Shown here piece after piece: positions 34,901 to 44,344 of a stretch of DNA of 64,000 nt. Every line of letters starts with the position of its first letter. Positions within the stretch are counted from its first letter, which is position 1. The stretch comes from Tachypleus tridentatus (taxonomy: Eukaryota; Arthropoda; Merostomata; Xiphosura; Limulidae). The notes beneath the pieces were generated by a model. The model did not search any database. It saw nothing but the letters and a program-made list of their open reading frames with translations, and was not told where the DNA came from. Made by a program: the position numbers and the translations under genes. The DNA is taken from NCBI RefSeq assembly GCF_004210375.1, contig NC_134830.1, positions 6,386,001 to 6,450,000 on the forward strand, given 5' to 3'.

Positions 34901-37264
34901 TTACCACAGATGGCACTCGTGTAGCTTTACGTGATATGCGAAAAAAACAAAGATCTCCTTACTGTCACGTAAAAATTCACAGTATGACACAGACAGTATA
35001 TCTGTTCACTTGACAGTGAAACATGGATGTCACGTAAAAATTCACAGTATGACACAGTATATCTGTTCACTTGACAGTGAAATATGGATGTCACGTAAAA
35101 ATTCACAGTATGACACAGTATATCTGTTCACTTGACAGTGAAATATGGATGTCACGTAAAAATTCACAGTATGACACAGTATATCTGTTCACTTGACAGT
35201 GAAATATGGATGTCACGTAAATATTCACAGTATGACACAGTTACTATATCTGTTCACTTGACAGTGAAATATGGATGAAGCATTCTTTAATACATCCAGT
35301 ATTAAAGTTTTCAGGTTACGGTACAATACGGATGAATCCTTATTTAATACATCCAGTATTAAAGTTTTCAGGTTACGGTACAATATGGACGAATCCTTAT
35401 TTAATACATCCAGTGTTAAAGTTTTCAGGTTACGGTACAATATGGATGAATCCTTATTTAATACATCCAGTGTTAAACTTTTCAGGTTACGGTACAATAT
35501 GGATAAATCCTTATTTAATACATCCAATATTAAAGTTTTCAGTTACAGTACAATACGGATGAATCCTTATTTAATACATCCAATATTAAAGTTTTCAGGT
35601 TACAGTACAATATGGACGAATCCTTATTTAATACATCCAGTATTAAAGTTTTCAGGTTACGGTACAATACGGATGAATCCTTATTTAATACATCCAATAT
35701 TAAAGTTTTCAGGTTATGGTACAATACGGATGAATCCTTATTTAATACATCCAGTGTTAAAGTTTTCAGGTTACGGTACAATATGGATGAATCCTTATTT
35801 AATACATCCAGTATTAAAGTTTTCAGGTTACGGTACAATATGGATGAATCCTTATTTAATACATCCAGTATTAAAGTTTTCAGGTTACGGTACAATATGG
35901 ACGAATCCTTATTTAATACATCCAGTGTTAAAGTTTTCAGGTTACGGTACAATATGGATGAATCCTTATTTAATACATCCAGTGTTAAAGTTTTCAGGTT
36001 ACGGTACAATATGGATGAATCCTTATTTAATACACCCAGTGTTAACGTTTTCAGGTTACGGTACAATATGGATGAATCCTTATTTAATACATCCAGTATT
36101 AAAGTTTTCAGGTTACGGTACAATATGGATGAATCCTTATTTAATACATCCAGTGTTAAAGTTTTCAGGTTACGGTACAATATGGATGAATCCTTATTTA
36201 ATACATCCAGTATTAAAGTTTTCAGGTTACGGTACAATATGGATGAATCCGTTATTACATCCAATACAGTTAAGATGAATTATTTAATACGTCCATTATG
36301 ATTCCTTCAGTTTATACAAACTGCAGTACAATGTACATGAACACGAATTTCTGATGAAATTCAAAGTTATACTATTTAATACAGCTAAGTTTCAGATGAT
36401 TCGTGACGTAGTTAGTGTATCTAAACATAATACTTACACCTTCATTCAAAGTTATACTATTTAATACAGCTAAGTTTCAGATGATTCGTGACGTAGTTAG
36501 TGTATCTAAACATAATACTTACACCTTCATTCAAAGTTATACTATTTAATACAGCTAAGTTTCAGATGATTCGTGACGTATTTAGTGTATCTAAACATAA
36601 TACTTACATCTTCATTCAAAGCATCTAAAATCAGGGTTTTTAATTCTCCCAGACATTGGTTGATTCGAGCTCTTCTTCGCTTCTCCATGATGGGTTTAGT
36701 AGCCTAGAAAACAGCAGTAGAATTGTGAAGTTAGAAACAAAACCAAAAGATTTGAATCTGAATATTTATATTTATCATGAGAATTCGAGTTACCATAATA
36801 TATCTACACATGAACTGTGTTTGTGTTCATTATCTGCCTTGTGTTATCTAAAGACTTTCATATTACGTTTGTATGTTTTGAGAAATGATAAATATACATA
36901 CGAACACTTGGTGGTTATATTTAAAACCCAAGTCACCATTTCATATTTAAAAACATAATTATTTTTTATTAAATTTACTGATAAAACATAATATATTTTG
37001 ATTATATTCACTTCAGTATTAATCTAATTTTTAATTATTTTTTACATTACATTTTAAACTAATAGTGCAAAACAAATTACATATTTTGAGACACTTTCTC
37101 ATGTAATCGATAATATATATTTTCGTAAAAGTTACTTTAGCGACTGTTGTTAGTTATTAGGTAATAAATACTATTTGACTCGAGTTTGCCCAGTTTTAGG
37201 GAGTACATAACACTATTACCTTTCGATAATCGGTAATTTTGGCAGTGGGTCTTTCTGCTGGCAT
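30730..37264 (-). CDS. hairy: Hairy/HES-family bHLH-Orange repressor, 4 coding exons
   Basis: Nuclear transcriptional repressor of the Hairy/HES1-HES4 type, a usual Notch target. Coding parts are complement(30730..31931, 34052..34139, 36608..36703, 37220..37264): 1431 nt, 476 residues plus stop, continuous across three GT-AG introns. Seen: N terminus [15 protein letters not shown]; basic region with the family proline, [13 protein letters not shown] (residues 18-30); helix 1 [14 protein letters not shown]; helix 2 [16 protein letters not shown] (53-68); Orange domain from about 86 to 128 ([18 protein letters not shown]); the Hairy-type motif [16 protein letters not shown] (217-232); a Ser-rich linker with a tandem 15-residue duplication (319-348); C-terminal WRPW, which binds Groucho/TLE. 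It is longer than typical HES1 (about 280) or fly Hairy (about 340), mainly through the linker. Paralogue identity is not resolved, as this lineage may hold several copies. Confidence 0.95.
31940..32135. repeat. Intronic minisatellite, ~46-bp unit, 4 copies
   Basis: Unit: TGTTTTATAAATGTTCATCG then AAAACTGGTTTAACTGAACT. It starts within about 20 bp of the exon 4 acceptor of HES, in intron 3. GTTCA and TGAAC are inverted arms in each unit. Confidence 0.9.
32495..32880 (-). mobile_element. SINE-A copy split by a SINE-B insertion
   Basis: The tail complement (CTTCACGCAAAACTACACG) lies at 32508-32571; body and head complement (AAGCAGCTAGTCATCAGTAC onward) at 32690-32880. The intervening bases are a plus-strand SINE-B. 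Confidence 0.82.
32572..32692 (+). mobile_element. SINE-B inserted in SINE-A
   Basis: TGCGGACTTACACCGCGAG, then AACCGGGTTTCGATACC, then GGTGGGCAAAGCACATAC and a tail with AAATAAACAAA. The first bases of the head are degraded. Confidence 0.8.
33218..33505 (+). mobile_element. SINE-A copy, near consensus
   Basis: GGCCCGGCATGGCCAAGCGT starts the tRNA-like head. An anticodon-like loop CTCGTAA is framed by AGA and TCT; the B box is GGGTTCGCATTCC; the body is complete; the tail is CAAACAAACAAACAGAC. The loop would place CGT in the anticodon position, so a tRNA-Thr ancestor is possible (inference). In HES intron 3. Confidence 0.93.
33575..33765. repeat. Intronic minisatellite, 42-bp unit, 4-5 copies
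   Basis: Unit GTGACTGGAATATATAACAG; copies at 33653, 33695 and 33737 plus diverged earlier ones. ACTG and CAGT arms surround a 10-nt loop. In HES intron 3. Confidence 0.9.
33848..33972 (+). mobile_element. SINE-B copy
   Basis: GGGCCCCTAGTAACACAACG head, CCAAGTTTCGATACCTGTG B-box region, then AGAGCACAAATAGCCC, GTGTAGCTTTGTGC and an A-rich tail. In HES intron 3, about 80 bp from exon 3. Confidence 0.88.
34052..34139 (-). CDS. hairy: HES exon 3 (helix 2)
   Basis: 88 nt encoding [13 protein letters not shown] to NIQRQQVA plus one base. Acceptor TTCTTCACAG/CC; donor GCAG/GTGAGC (phase 1). A 42-bp minisatellite begins about 15 bp before the acceptor. The open reading frame running from this exon into that array is a repeat artefact. 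Confidence 0.95.
34155..34645. repeat. Intronic minisatellite, 42-bp unit, about 12 copies
   Basis: Unit TACTGACTTGATAATGTGGC, CATAACGAAATACAATATTG, TT, with the palindrome ACAATATTGT. The period is a multiple of three, so long artefactual frames result. Begins about 15 bp from the HES exon 3 acceptor. Confidence 0.96.
34646..34974. other. HES intron 2, non-repetitive part
   Basis: Unique sequence with a short SINE-A tail-like scrap at about 34905-34955 (CTCGTGTAGCTTTACGTG). Confidence 0.45.
34975..35275. repeat. Intronic minisatellite, 61-bp unit, 5 copies
   Basis: Unit contains ATGGATGTCACGTAAAAATT and TTCACTTGACAGTGAA (6-bp arms, 4-nt loop). It runs directly into the next array, sharing ATATGGATG at the boundary. 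Confidence 0.94.
35276..36290. repeat. Intronic minisatellite, 57-bp unit, about 18 copies
   Basis: Unit contains ATGGATGAATCCTTATTTAA and the 8-bp arms TTTAATAC and GTATTAAA around a 5-nt loop. Because 57 is divisible by three, long frames are open on both strands; they are repeat artefacts within HES intron 2. Confidence 0.97.
36361..36620. repeat. 85-bp tandem repeat that includes the HES exon 2 splice donor
   Basis: Three units begin TCAAAG at 36361, 36446 and 36531; the last runs into exon 2 (36608-36620). On the gene strand every unit boundary reads CTTTGAATGAAG(A/G)TGTAAGT, so the real donor at 36607 has two intronic look-alikes 85 and 170 bp downstream. Confidence 0.93.
36608..36703 (-). 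CDS. hairy: HES exon 2 (basic region and helix 1)
   Basis: 96 nt, 32 codons, from [15 protein letters not shown] to LILDALNED, phase 0 at both ends. Acceptor TGTTTTCTAG/GC; donor GAAGAT/GTAAGT. The last 13 nt and the donor are part of an 85-bp tandem repeat that continues into the intron. Confidence 0.95.
36704..37219 (-). other. HES intron 1
   Basis: 516 bp, AT-rich, bounded by GTAATA (donor, 37219 downward) and TTTTCTAG (acceptor, 36704-36711). No repeat array inside. Confidence 0.8.
37220..37264 (-). CDS. hairy: HES exon 1 (coding part)
   Basis: 15 codons, [15 protein letters not shown], resembling the MPA- start of HES1/HES4. The donor follows as AAAG/GTAATA (phase 0). The ATG is preceded by AAATAAA, and it is the start that joins in frame to the basic region. 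Confidence 0.85.
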
Positions 37265-37476
37265 TTTATTTTCTAGTGATGCTGACATAAACTATTAAAC
37301 AGGTAGAAATCTTTGTCTGTGCATCAGCTCAATCACGACAGCGACTTGACAACGTGAACGTTACGTCAAGCTATAACGGAATGTTCGAAGCAACTAAGTT
37401 TTCATAGCTCAAGCTCCAACCCCTGCAGTGTGGGCTGCCGAGCAGTGTTCAACAAGTGCATGTATGGGAACGTGCG

Positions 37477-37482
37477 CGCGTG
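37477..37482 (-). promoter_or_regulatory. HES class C site (CACGCG) near the HES transcription start
   Basis: CACGCG on the gene strand, 11 bp downstream of the TATA box. Hairy/HES proteins bind CACGNG class C sites, so negative autoregulation is possible (inference). A six-base match can occur by chance. Confidence 0.4.
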
Positions 37483-37493
37483 ACGTGAGTTGT

Positions 37494-37501
37494 TATTTAT
37501 A
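37494..37501 (-). promoter_or_regulatory. TATA box of the HES promoter
   Basis: TATAAATA on the minus strand, 230 bp upstream of the ATG, in a locally GC-richer stretch. Transcription would be expected to start near 37470, giving a 5' leader of about 205 nt. Confidence 0.7.
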
Positions 37502-37530
37502 CGAGGTCAACCAAGCGTGTAGACTGAACG

Positions 37531-37562
37531 TGTGAGAACGGCGAAGCCAGCTCGTTCCCACA
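37531..37562 (-). promoter_or_regulatory. Su(H)/CSL paired site (SPS) of the HES promoter
   Basis: TGTGAGAAC at 37531-37539 (plus strand) and TGTGGGAAC at 37554-37562 (minus strand). Both fit YGTGRGAAM exactly. They face each other with 16 bp between the GTGRGAA cores (37532-37538 and 37555-37561). This orientation and spacing define the SPS used by cooperative Notch-CSL-Mastermind dimers at E(spl)/HES promoters. It sits 29 bp upstream of the TATA box. Confidence 0.85.
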
Positions 37563-37599
37563 CTCACAGAGAGTTTCAGGCACGGCGAACGCTGTACAG

Positions 37600-38260
37600 A
37601 TTATGACAGTTCCTCACGGTCTTTGCTTGTGTCGTGGTGGGATGTTGGACAATACTAGGATTCACGGTTATTTTTGTCCTTTATTTAGTAGTCTGTTACT
37701 ACTGATTGATTTAAATATTAAATATATTTATTATTTATTAAATATATTTATATTATATTTATATATTTATATTATATTATATATAGCTATTGACAAAACC
37801 GTGAATTTATTTCATTTTTCAATAAATGGATTTCTCTCACTTTCAGTAAATGACACGTGTATTTTATATTTCTGATAACAGTTTTGCTCAACTTAATTTC
37901 AAACGTAACAGACTCGAAGAAAGTTTGAGGCAACACTTTGACTTATATCTACAAGGCAGACAGAAAGGGCGAGGCAGAATGGCCGTATAGTTCATACATT
38001 TATAACATAATTTAATTTCAAACCACTATATTCTGAAACAGACAATAATTAAATTGGTTTAAATGTACTTTGGCACAGTTATTTTTCCCCACTTTTTATA
38101 ATATATATATACGAACTGACGGGTTTTCTAGATCACCGAGAGAGATCTGTGCTTTGAAATTCCACACTAAACTGGCGTTGTTACTAAAATTCCTACGCAA
38201 GGTTGTTGGTTATAAATTCCAGCAGTCGAGATATAATAAACATGTGCATGTTGATTACTA
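37600..38260. other. HES upstream region, AT-rich part
   Basis: No gene. Long TA-rich tract at about 37700-37790. Confidence 0.4.
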
Positions 38261-38264
38261 GTAC

Positions 38265-38520
38265 ACTCACTGGTGTTTACATGTGGGCGGAGTCTAATAG
38301 TTATGACCCGCAAATCAATCGGGAAGATGGAGATGGGGGATAATCTGAGCATGAATTTGCTGGTAAAACTGCACGTGCCACCACTTTCTACCCATAACCC
38401 TGGCTCGTGCGGAGTGTGGGAAAACTCCGCCTCCCAGCGCACGTCGCGGGTAAACCGGTTTTAAGCCTCCGGGTAAGGAAGTGCAGACATTGCAACTGAC
38501 TTCGTAGGTGTAGGGGACAG
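38265..38520. promoter_or_regulatory. GC-richer block upstream of HES, candidate enhancer
   Basis: Contrasts with AT-rich surroundings. Contains TGTGGGAAA (38415-38423), a third perfect CSL match, and GCACGTGC with the E-box CACGTG at 38372-38377. About 1.0-1.25 kb upstream of the ATG. Enhancer activity is inferred only from composition and motifs. Confidence 0.35.
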
Positions 38521-38659
38521 ATGGATGTTCACGAGCTCTTATGATAGTGTAGTGAGTGTTTTTTAATCTTTAATTTGTTTTTGTTCTTTCTGGCCTATTT
38601 TGATTAGTGTTCGATATCTGACTAAGTCTTAAATGTATTTTGTATATGGAATAAATGAA

Positions 38660-40272
38660 TGAATAACCCAACGCTATGTTCCTACTTCCATTTCCTCACC
38701 ACATTGTCTTCACATTGCTATTTAAATAACCAATGCTATGTTCCTACTTCCATTTCCTCACCACATATTCTTCACATTACTATTTAAATAACCAACGCTA
38801 TGTTTGTACTTCCATTTCCTCACCACATAGTCTTCACATTACTATTTAAATAACCAACGCTATGTTCCTACTTTCATTTCCTCACCACATATTCTTCACA
38901 TTACTATTTAAATAACCAACGCTATGTTTGTACTTCCATTTCCTCACCACATAGTCTTCACATTACTATTTAAATAACCAACGCTATGTTTGTACTTCCA
39001 TTTCCTCACCACATAGTCTTCACATTGCTATTTAAATAACCAACGCTATGTTCCTACTTCCATTTCCTCACCACATAGTCTTCACATTACTATTTAAATA
39101 ACCAACGCTATGTTCCTACTTCCATTTCCTCACCACATAGTCTTCACATTGCTATTCAAATACCCAACGCTATGTTCCTACTTCCATTTCCTCACCACAT
39201 AGTCTTCACATTACTATTTAAATAACAAACGCTATGTTTGTACTTCCATTTCCTCACCACATATTCTTCACATTACAATTTAAATAACCAACGCTATGTT
39301 CCTACTTCCATTTCCTCACCACATAGTCTTCACATTACTATTTAAATAACCAACGCTATGTTCCTACTTCCACTTCCTCACCACATAGTCTTCACATTAC
39401 TATTTAAATAACCAACGCTATGTTCCTACTTCCATTTCCTCACCACATAGTCTTCACATTACTATTTAAATAACCAACGCTATGTTCCTACTTCCATTTC
39501 CTCACCACATATTCTTCACATTACTATTTAAATAACCAACGCTGTGTTCCTACTTCCATTTCCTCACCACATATTCTTCACATTGCTATTTAAATAACCA
39601 ACGCTATGTTCCTACTTCCATTTCTCACCACATAGTCTTCACATTATATTTAAATAACCAACGCTATGTTCCTACTTCCATTTCTCACCACATAGTCTTC
39701 ACATTACTATTTAAATAACTAACGCTATGTTCCTACTTCCACTTCCTCACCACATAGTCTTCACATTACTATTTAAATAACCAACGCTATGTTCCTACTT
39801 CCATTTCCTCACCACATAGTCTTCACATTACTATTTAAATAACCAACGCTATGTTCCTACTTCCATTTCTCACCACATATTCTTCACATTACTATTTAAA
39901 TAACCAACGCTGTGTTCCTACTTCCATTTCCTCACCACATATTCTTCACATTGCTATTTAAATAACCAACGCTATGTTCCTACTTCCATTTCCTCACCAC
40001 ATAGTCTTCACATTGCTATTTAAATAACCAACGCTATGTTCCTACTTCCATTTCCTCACCACATAGTCTTCACATTACTATTTAAATAACCAACGCTATG
40101 TTTGTACTTCCATTTCCTCACCGCATATTCTTCACATTACTATTTAAATAACCAACGCTATGTTTGTACTTCCATTTCCTCACCACATATTCTTCACATT
40201 ACTATTTAAATAACCAACGCTATGTTCCTACTTCCATTTCCTCACCACATAGTCTTCACATTACTATTTAAT
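38660..40272. repeat. Minisatellite, 62-bp unit, about 26 copies
   Basis: Unit: AAATAACCAACGCTATGTTC, CTACTTCCATTTCCTCACCA, CATAGTCTTCACATTACTAT, TT. Two alternating variant positions (TTCCTAC/TTTGTAC and ATAGTC/ATATTC). CTATGT and ACATAG are inverted arms. Confidence 0.97.
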
Positions 40273-40274
40273 AT

Positions 40275-41815
40275 ATTTATTGACAATATTTAGTTATGTG
40301 GTTCCTTTTTTACAGATCTGCACCTTTCTTTTCGTGTGATTTATTAATATTTTGTATTCAAGGATAATATCATTTATTTTATGGTAAAATAAGATAATTG
40401 TTTTTGTCACATTTATTTCATACGTTTTGTCTATTTACTGTTTCTAACTTAATTACCTTCATTGTAAACAGTAAATGTGTCATTAAGTTTGCCACACAAT
40501 TAGTTAAAATACTTGAACTAGACTCTAATAATTGCTGAGTATATTCTAGGTTGGTACTGTAGTCGTAGAAATATATGCTTTAGTTATAATGTCGTTTCGT
40601 GATAATATATAACAGTTCTTATAACACTATTAACACTGTTGTGTTTTTGATATTTATTTATATCTTTGGCTAATTGTATATTTGTGAATGCAATGGTCCT
40701 TTTTGTGCTTTCTTTAAGTAAAACTGGTTAGGCATCTCGTTTCTTTACCGCTAGATGGCGCATACCTTAAACCAGTCTGACCAGAGTATATGGGTGATCT
40801 ACGTGTAAACAGCCAAATTTATGTCGTAATATACCATAATGACGTTTTACGCGTTTTCGTTACGCCCTAACTAAAATTTCACCCGTGGCACGAGCTATTA
40901 TTACATGGTTACTTGATGTTGGTAATCAACCCGCACTTTTTAGTCTCTAACTTGAAAGATGAACGTGACTGTTCTACATCTAAAAAAATTGACCACGTAT
41001 GTAGCATGTTAATATTTTCTCGGGAACAGTACAGTTTTATTAAACTCTATGTAACAAGCAGCCATATGTTTACTTCAAGGTTAACTCTTCAGCAGCAAGT
41101 GTGAGGGCTTAGAACACTAAAAATTTGAGTTCGATACCCGCGATCGACAGAGAACAGATAACCTGTTGTTTAAATTTATATTTAACAACAAACAAACATT
41201 TACAGACCGTATTCTTACCAAATGTTGTAACAACTAGAATATTATTAATTATAATTATTAATTACGTTTATTGATATTAATTAATCATTTATGATGTTTC
41301 TAGATAAAGAATCAAAAATTTCATAATTAACTCCGGTAAGATTATGTCTTCAAACTCTTGAAATCCGACAAATCTATTTCTTGATATACTATGTTAACAT
41401 TTTGCGCGTATTCGTTACGTCCTGATTAAAATTTCACCCGTGGCGCGAGTTAATATCACATACATTTACTTTAGGTTGGCCTTTCAAACACGTACAGGTT
41501 GTTCTGTCCAACAACTACAGGTTGTCCTGTCAAACACCTTCAAGTTGTCTTTTCCAATATCTAGGTTGTCCAGTCTAACATCTCCGGACTGACATTCGGT
41601 GTGACAATCACACCATTTCTCAAACGCTAAGTACAGTCTGATGATCACACTTTGTAAAGTGTGATAAAAACGGATGTCGGCACCCGGTATTTAGTGATAT
41701 GAACCATATGTCAAATTTAAAAGCCAACTAGTGTTGAAAGCAACCAGAATATCAACTTATCGCTAAATTAAGTTCTGGTTTAAAAAAGTTCTAACCAATA
41801 TCAAGTACTTAGTTA
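40275..41815. other. No gene seen; dispersed duplicate and SINE scrap
   Basis: A ~80-bp segment around 40843-40925 recurs diverged at 41393-41478 (both with AAAATTTCACCCGTGGC). A SINE-B-like scrap lies at 41100-41190 (TGAGTTCGATACCCGCG). A CTCF-like core lies at 40748. Confidence 0.5.
40748..40761 (+). promoter_or_regulatory. CTCF-like core motif
   Basis: CCGCTAGATGGCGC matches the 14-base CTCF consensus CCASYAGRKGGCRS at 13 positions. Single motif match only. Confidence 0.3.
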
Positions 41816-41817
41816 AA

Positions 41818-41912
41818 CCAGATTATGAATCTAACGATCTTGGTTCGTTCCCCGCATTTTATTGACCCAATTAAGAATTTGCGGCGGGTGGTGTTAACTA
41901 GGTGGCTACGTT
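41818..41912 (+). mobile_element. SINE-A relic
   Basis: Degenerate head (CTTGGTTCGTTCCCCGC) and body fragment (GCGGCGGGTGGTGTTAACTA), running straight into the 30-bp array. Confidence 0.55.
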
Positions 41913-41914
41913 GA

Positions 41915-44340
41915 GAAGTTCGAATAACACTAAGGTATTGTTGAGAAGTTCGAATATCACTAAGGTATTGTTGAGAAGTTCGAATATCACTAAGGTATTG
42001 TTGAGAAGTTCGAATATCACTAAGGTATTGTTGAGAAGTTCGAATATCACTAAGGTATTGTTGAGAAGTTCAAATATCACTAAGGTATTGTTGAGAAGTT
42101 CGAATATCACTAAGGTATTGTTTAGAAGTTCGAATATCACTAAGGTGTTGTTGAGAAGTTCAAATATCATTAAGGTATTGTTGAGAAGTTCGAATATCAC
42201 TAAGGTATTGTTGAGAAGTTCGAATATCACTAAGGTATTGTTGAGAAGTTCAAATATCACTAAGGTATTGTTGAGAAGTTCAAATATCACTAAGGTATTG
42301 TTGAGAAGTTCAAATATCACTAAGGTATTGTTACACGACTATAGTTGAGAAGTTCAAATATCACTAAGGTATTGTTGAGAAGTTCGAATATCACTAAGGT
42401 ATTGTTACACGACTATAGTTGAGAAGTTCAAATATCACTAAGGTATTGTTGAGAAGTTCAAATATTACTAAGGTATTGTTGAGACGTTCGAATATCACTA
42501 AGGGATTGTTGAGACGTTCGAATATTACTAAAGTATTGTTGAGAAGTTCGAATATCACTAAGGTATTGTTGAGAAGTTCGAATATCACTAAGGTATTGTT
42601 GAGAAGTTCAAACATCACTAAGGTATTGTTTAGAAGTTGGAATATCACTAAGGTATTGTTGAGAAGTTCAAACATCACTAAGGTATTGTTGAGAAGTTCA
42701 AATATCACTAAGGCATTGTTGAGAAAATCAAATATCACTAAGGTATTGTTGAGAAGTTCAAATATCACTAAGGTATTGTTGAGAAGTTCAAATATCACTA
42801 AGGTATTGTTGAGAAGTTCAAATATTACTAAGGTATTGTTGAGACGTTCGAATATCACTAAGGGATTGTTGAGACGTTCGAATATCACTAAAGTATTGTT
42901 GAGAAGTTCGAATATCACTAAAGTATTGTTGAGAAGTTCGAATATCACTAAGGTATTGTTGAGAAGTTCAAATATCACTAAGGTATTGTTGAGAAGTTCG
43001 AATATCACTAAGGTATTGTTGAGAAGTTCAAATATCACTAAGGTATTGTTGAGAAGTTCGAATATCACTAAGGTATTGTTCAGAAGTTCAAATATCACTA
43101 AGGTATTGTTGAGAAGTTCGAATATCACTAAGGTATTGTTTAGAAGTTCGAATATCACTAAGGTGTTGTTGAGAAGTTCAAATATCATTAAGGTATTGTT
43201 GAGAAGTTCGAATATCACTAAGGTATTGTTACACGACTATAGTTGAGAAGTTCAAATATCACTAAGGTATTGTTGAGAAGTTCGAATATCACTAAGGTAT
43301 TGTTACACGACTATAGTTGAGAAGTTCAAATATCACTAAGGTATTGTTGAGAAGTTCAAATATTACTAAGGTATTGTTGAGACGTTCGAATATCACTAAG
43401 GGATTGTTGAGACGTTCGAATATCACTAAAGTATTGTTGAGAAGTTCGAATATCACTAAGGTATTGTTGAGAAGTTCGAATATCACTAAGGTATTGTTTA
43501 GAAGTTCAAACATCACTAAGGTATTGTTTAGAAGTTCAAACATCACTAAGGTATTGTTGAGAAGTTCAAATATCACTAAGGCATTGTTGAGAAAATCAAA
43601 TATCACTAAGGTATTGTTGAGAAGTTCAAATATCACTAAGGTATTGTTACACGACTATAGTTGAGAAGTTCAAATATCACTAAGGTATTGTTGAGAAGTT
43701 CAAATATTACTAAGGTATTGTTGAGACGTTCGAATATCACTAAGGGATTGTTGAGACGTTCGAATATCACTAAAGTATTGTTGAGAAGTTCGAATATCAC
43801 TAAAGTATTGTTGAGAAGTTCGAATATCACTAAGGTATTGTTGAGAAGTTCGAATATCACTAAAGTATTGTTGAGAAGTTCGAATATCACTAAGGTATTG
43901 TTGAGAAGTTCGAATATCACTAAGGTATTGTTGAGACGTTCGAATATCAGTAAGGTATTGTTGAGAAGTTCGAATATCACTAAGGTATTGTTGAGACGTT
44001 CGAATATCACTAAGGTATTGTTGAGACGTTCGAATATCACTAAGGTATTGTTGAGAATTTCGAATATCACTAAGGTATTGTTACACGACTATAGTTGAGA
44101 AGTTCGAATATCACTAAGGTATTGTTGAGAAGTTCGAATATCACTAAGGTATTGTTTCACGACTATAGTTGACAAGTTCAAATATCATTAAGGTATTGTT
44201 GAGAAGTTCAAATATCACTAAGGTATTGTTTCACGACTATAGTTGACAAGTTCAAATATCACTAAAGTATTGTTTCACGACTATAGTTGACAAGTTCAAA
44301 TATCACTAAAGTATTGTTTCACGATCACTGTTGAGAAGTT
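41915..44340. repeat. Minisatellite, 30-bp unit, about 78 copies, with higher-order structure
   Basis: Unit TTGAGAAGTTCGAATATCAC then TAAGGTATTG. Stretches are separated by a 14-base interruption TTACACGACTATAG (42331, 42405, 43229, 43303, 43647, 44081) and later a TTCACGACTATAG form. Variant units (GAGACGTTCG with GGGATTG, then AAGTATTG) recur in the same order after interruptions. Open on both strands because the unit is ten codons long; not genes. Confidence 0.97.
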
Positions 44341-44344
44341 CAAA

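Noticed and set aside
35276-36301. Long open frames of 229-335 codons on both strands
   Set aside because: They arise because the 57-bp unit is a whole number of codons without stops; the region is an intron of HES.
41915-44340. CRISPR-like array of short repeats
   Set aside because: Units are contiguous without unique spacers, no cas genes exist, and the genome is animal; it is a minisatellite. The same holds for the other arrays with 26-49-bp units.
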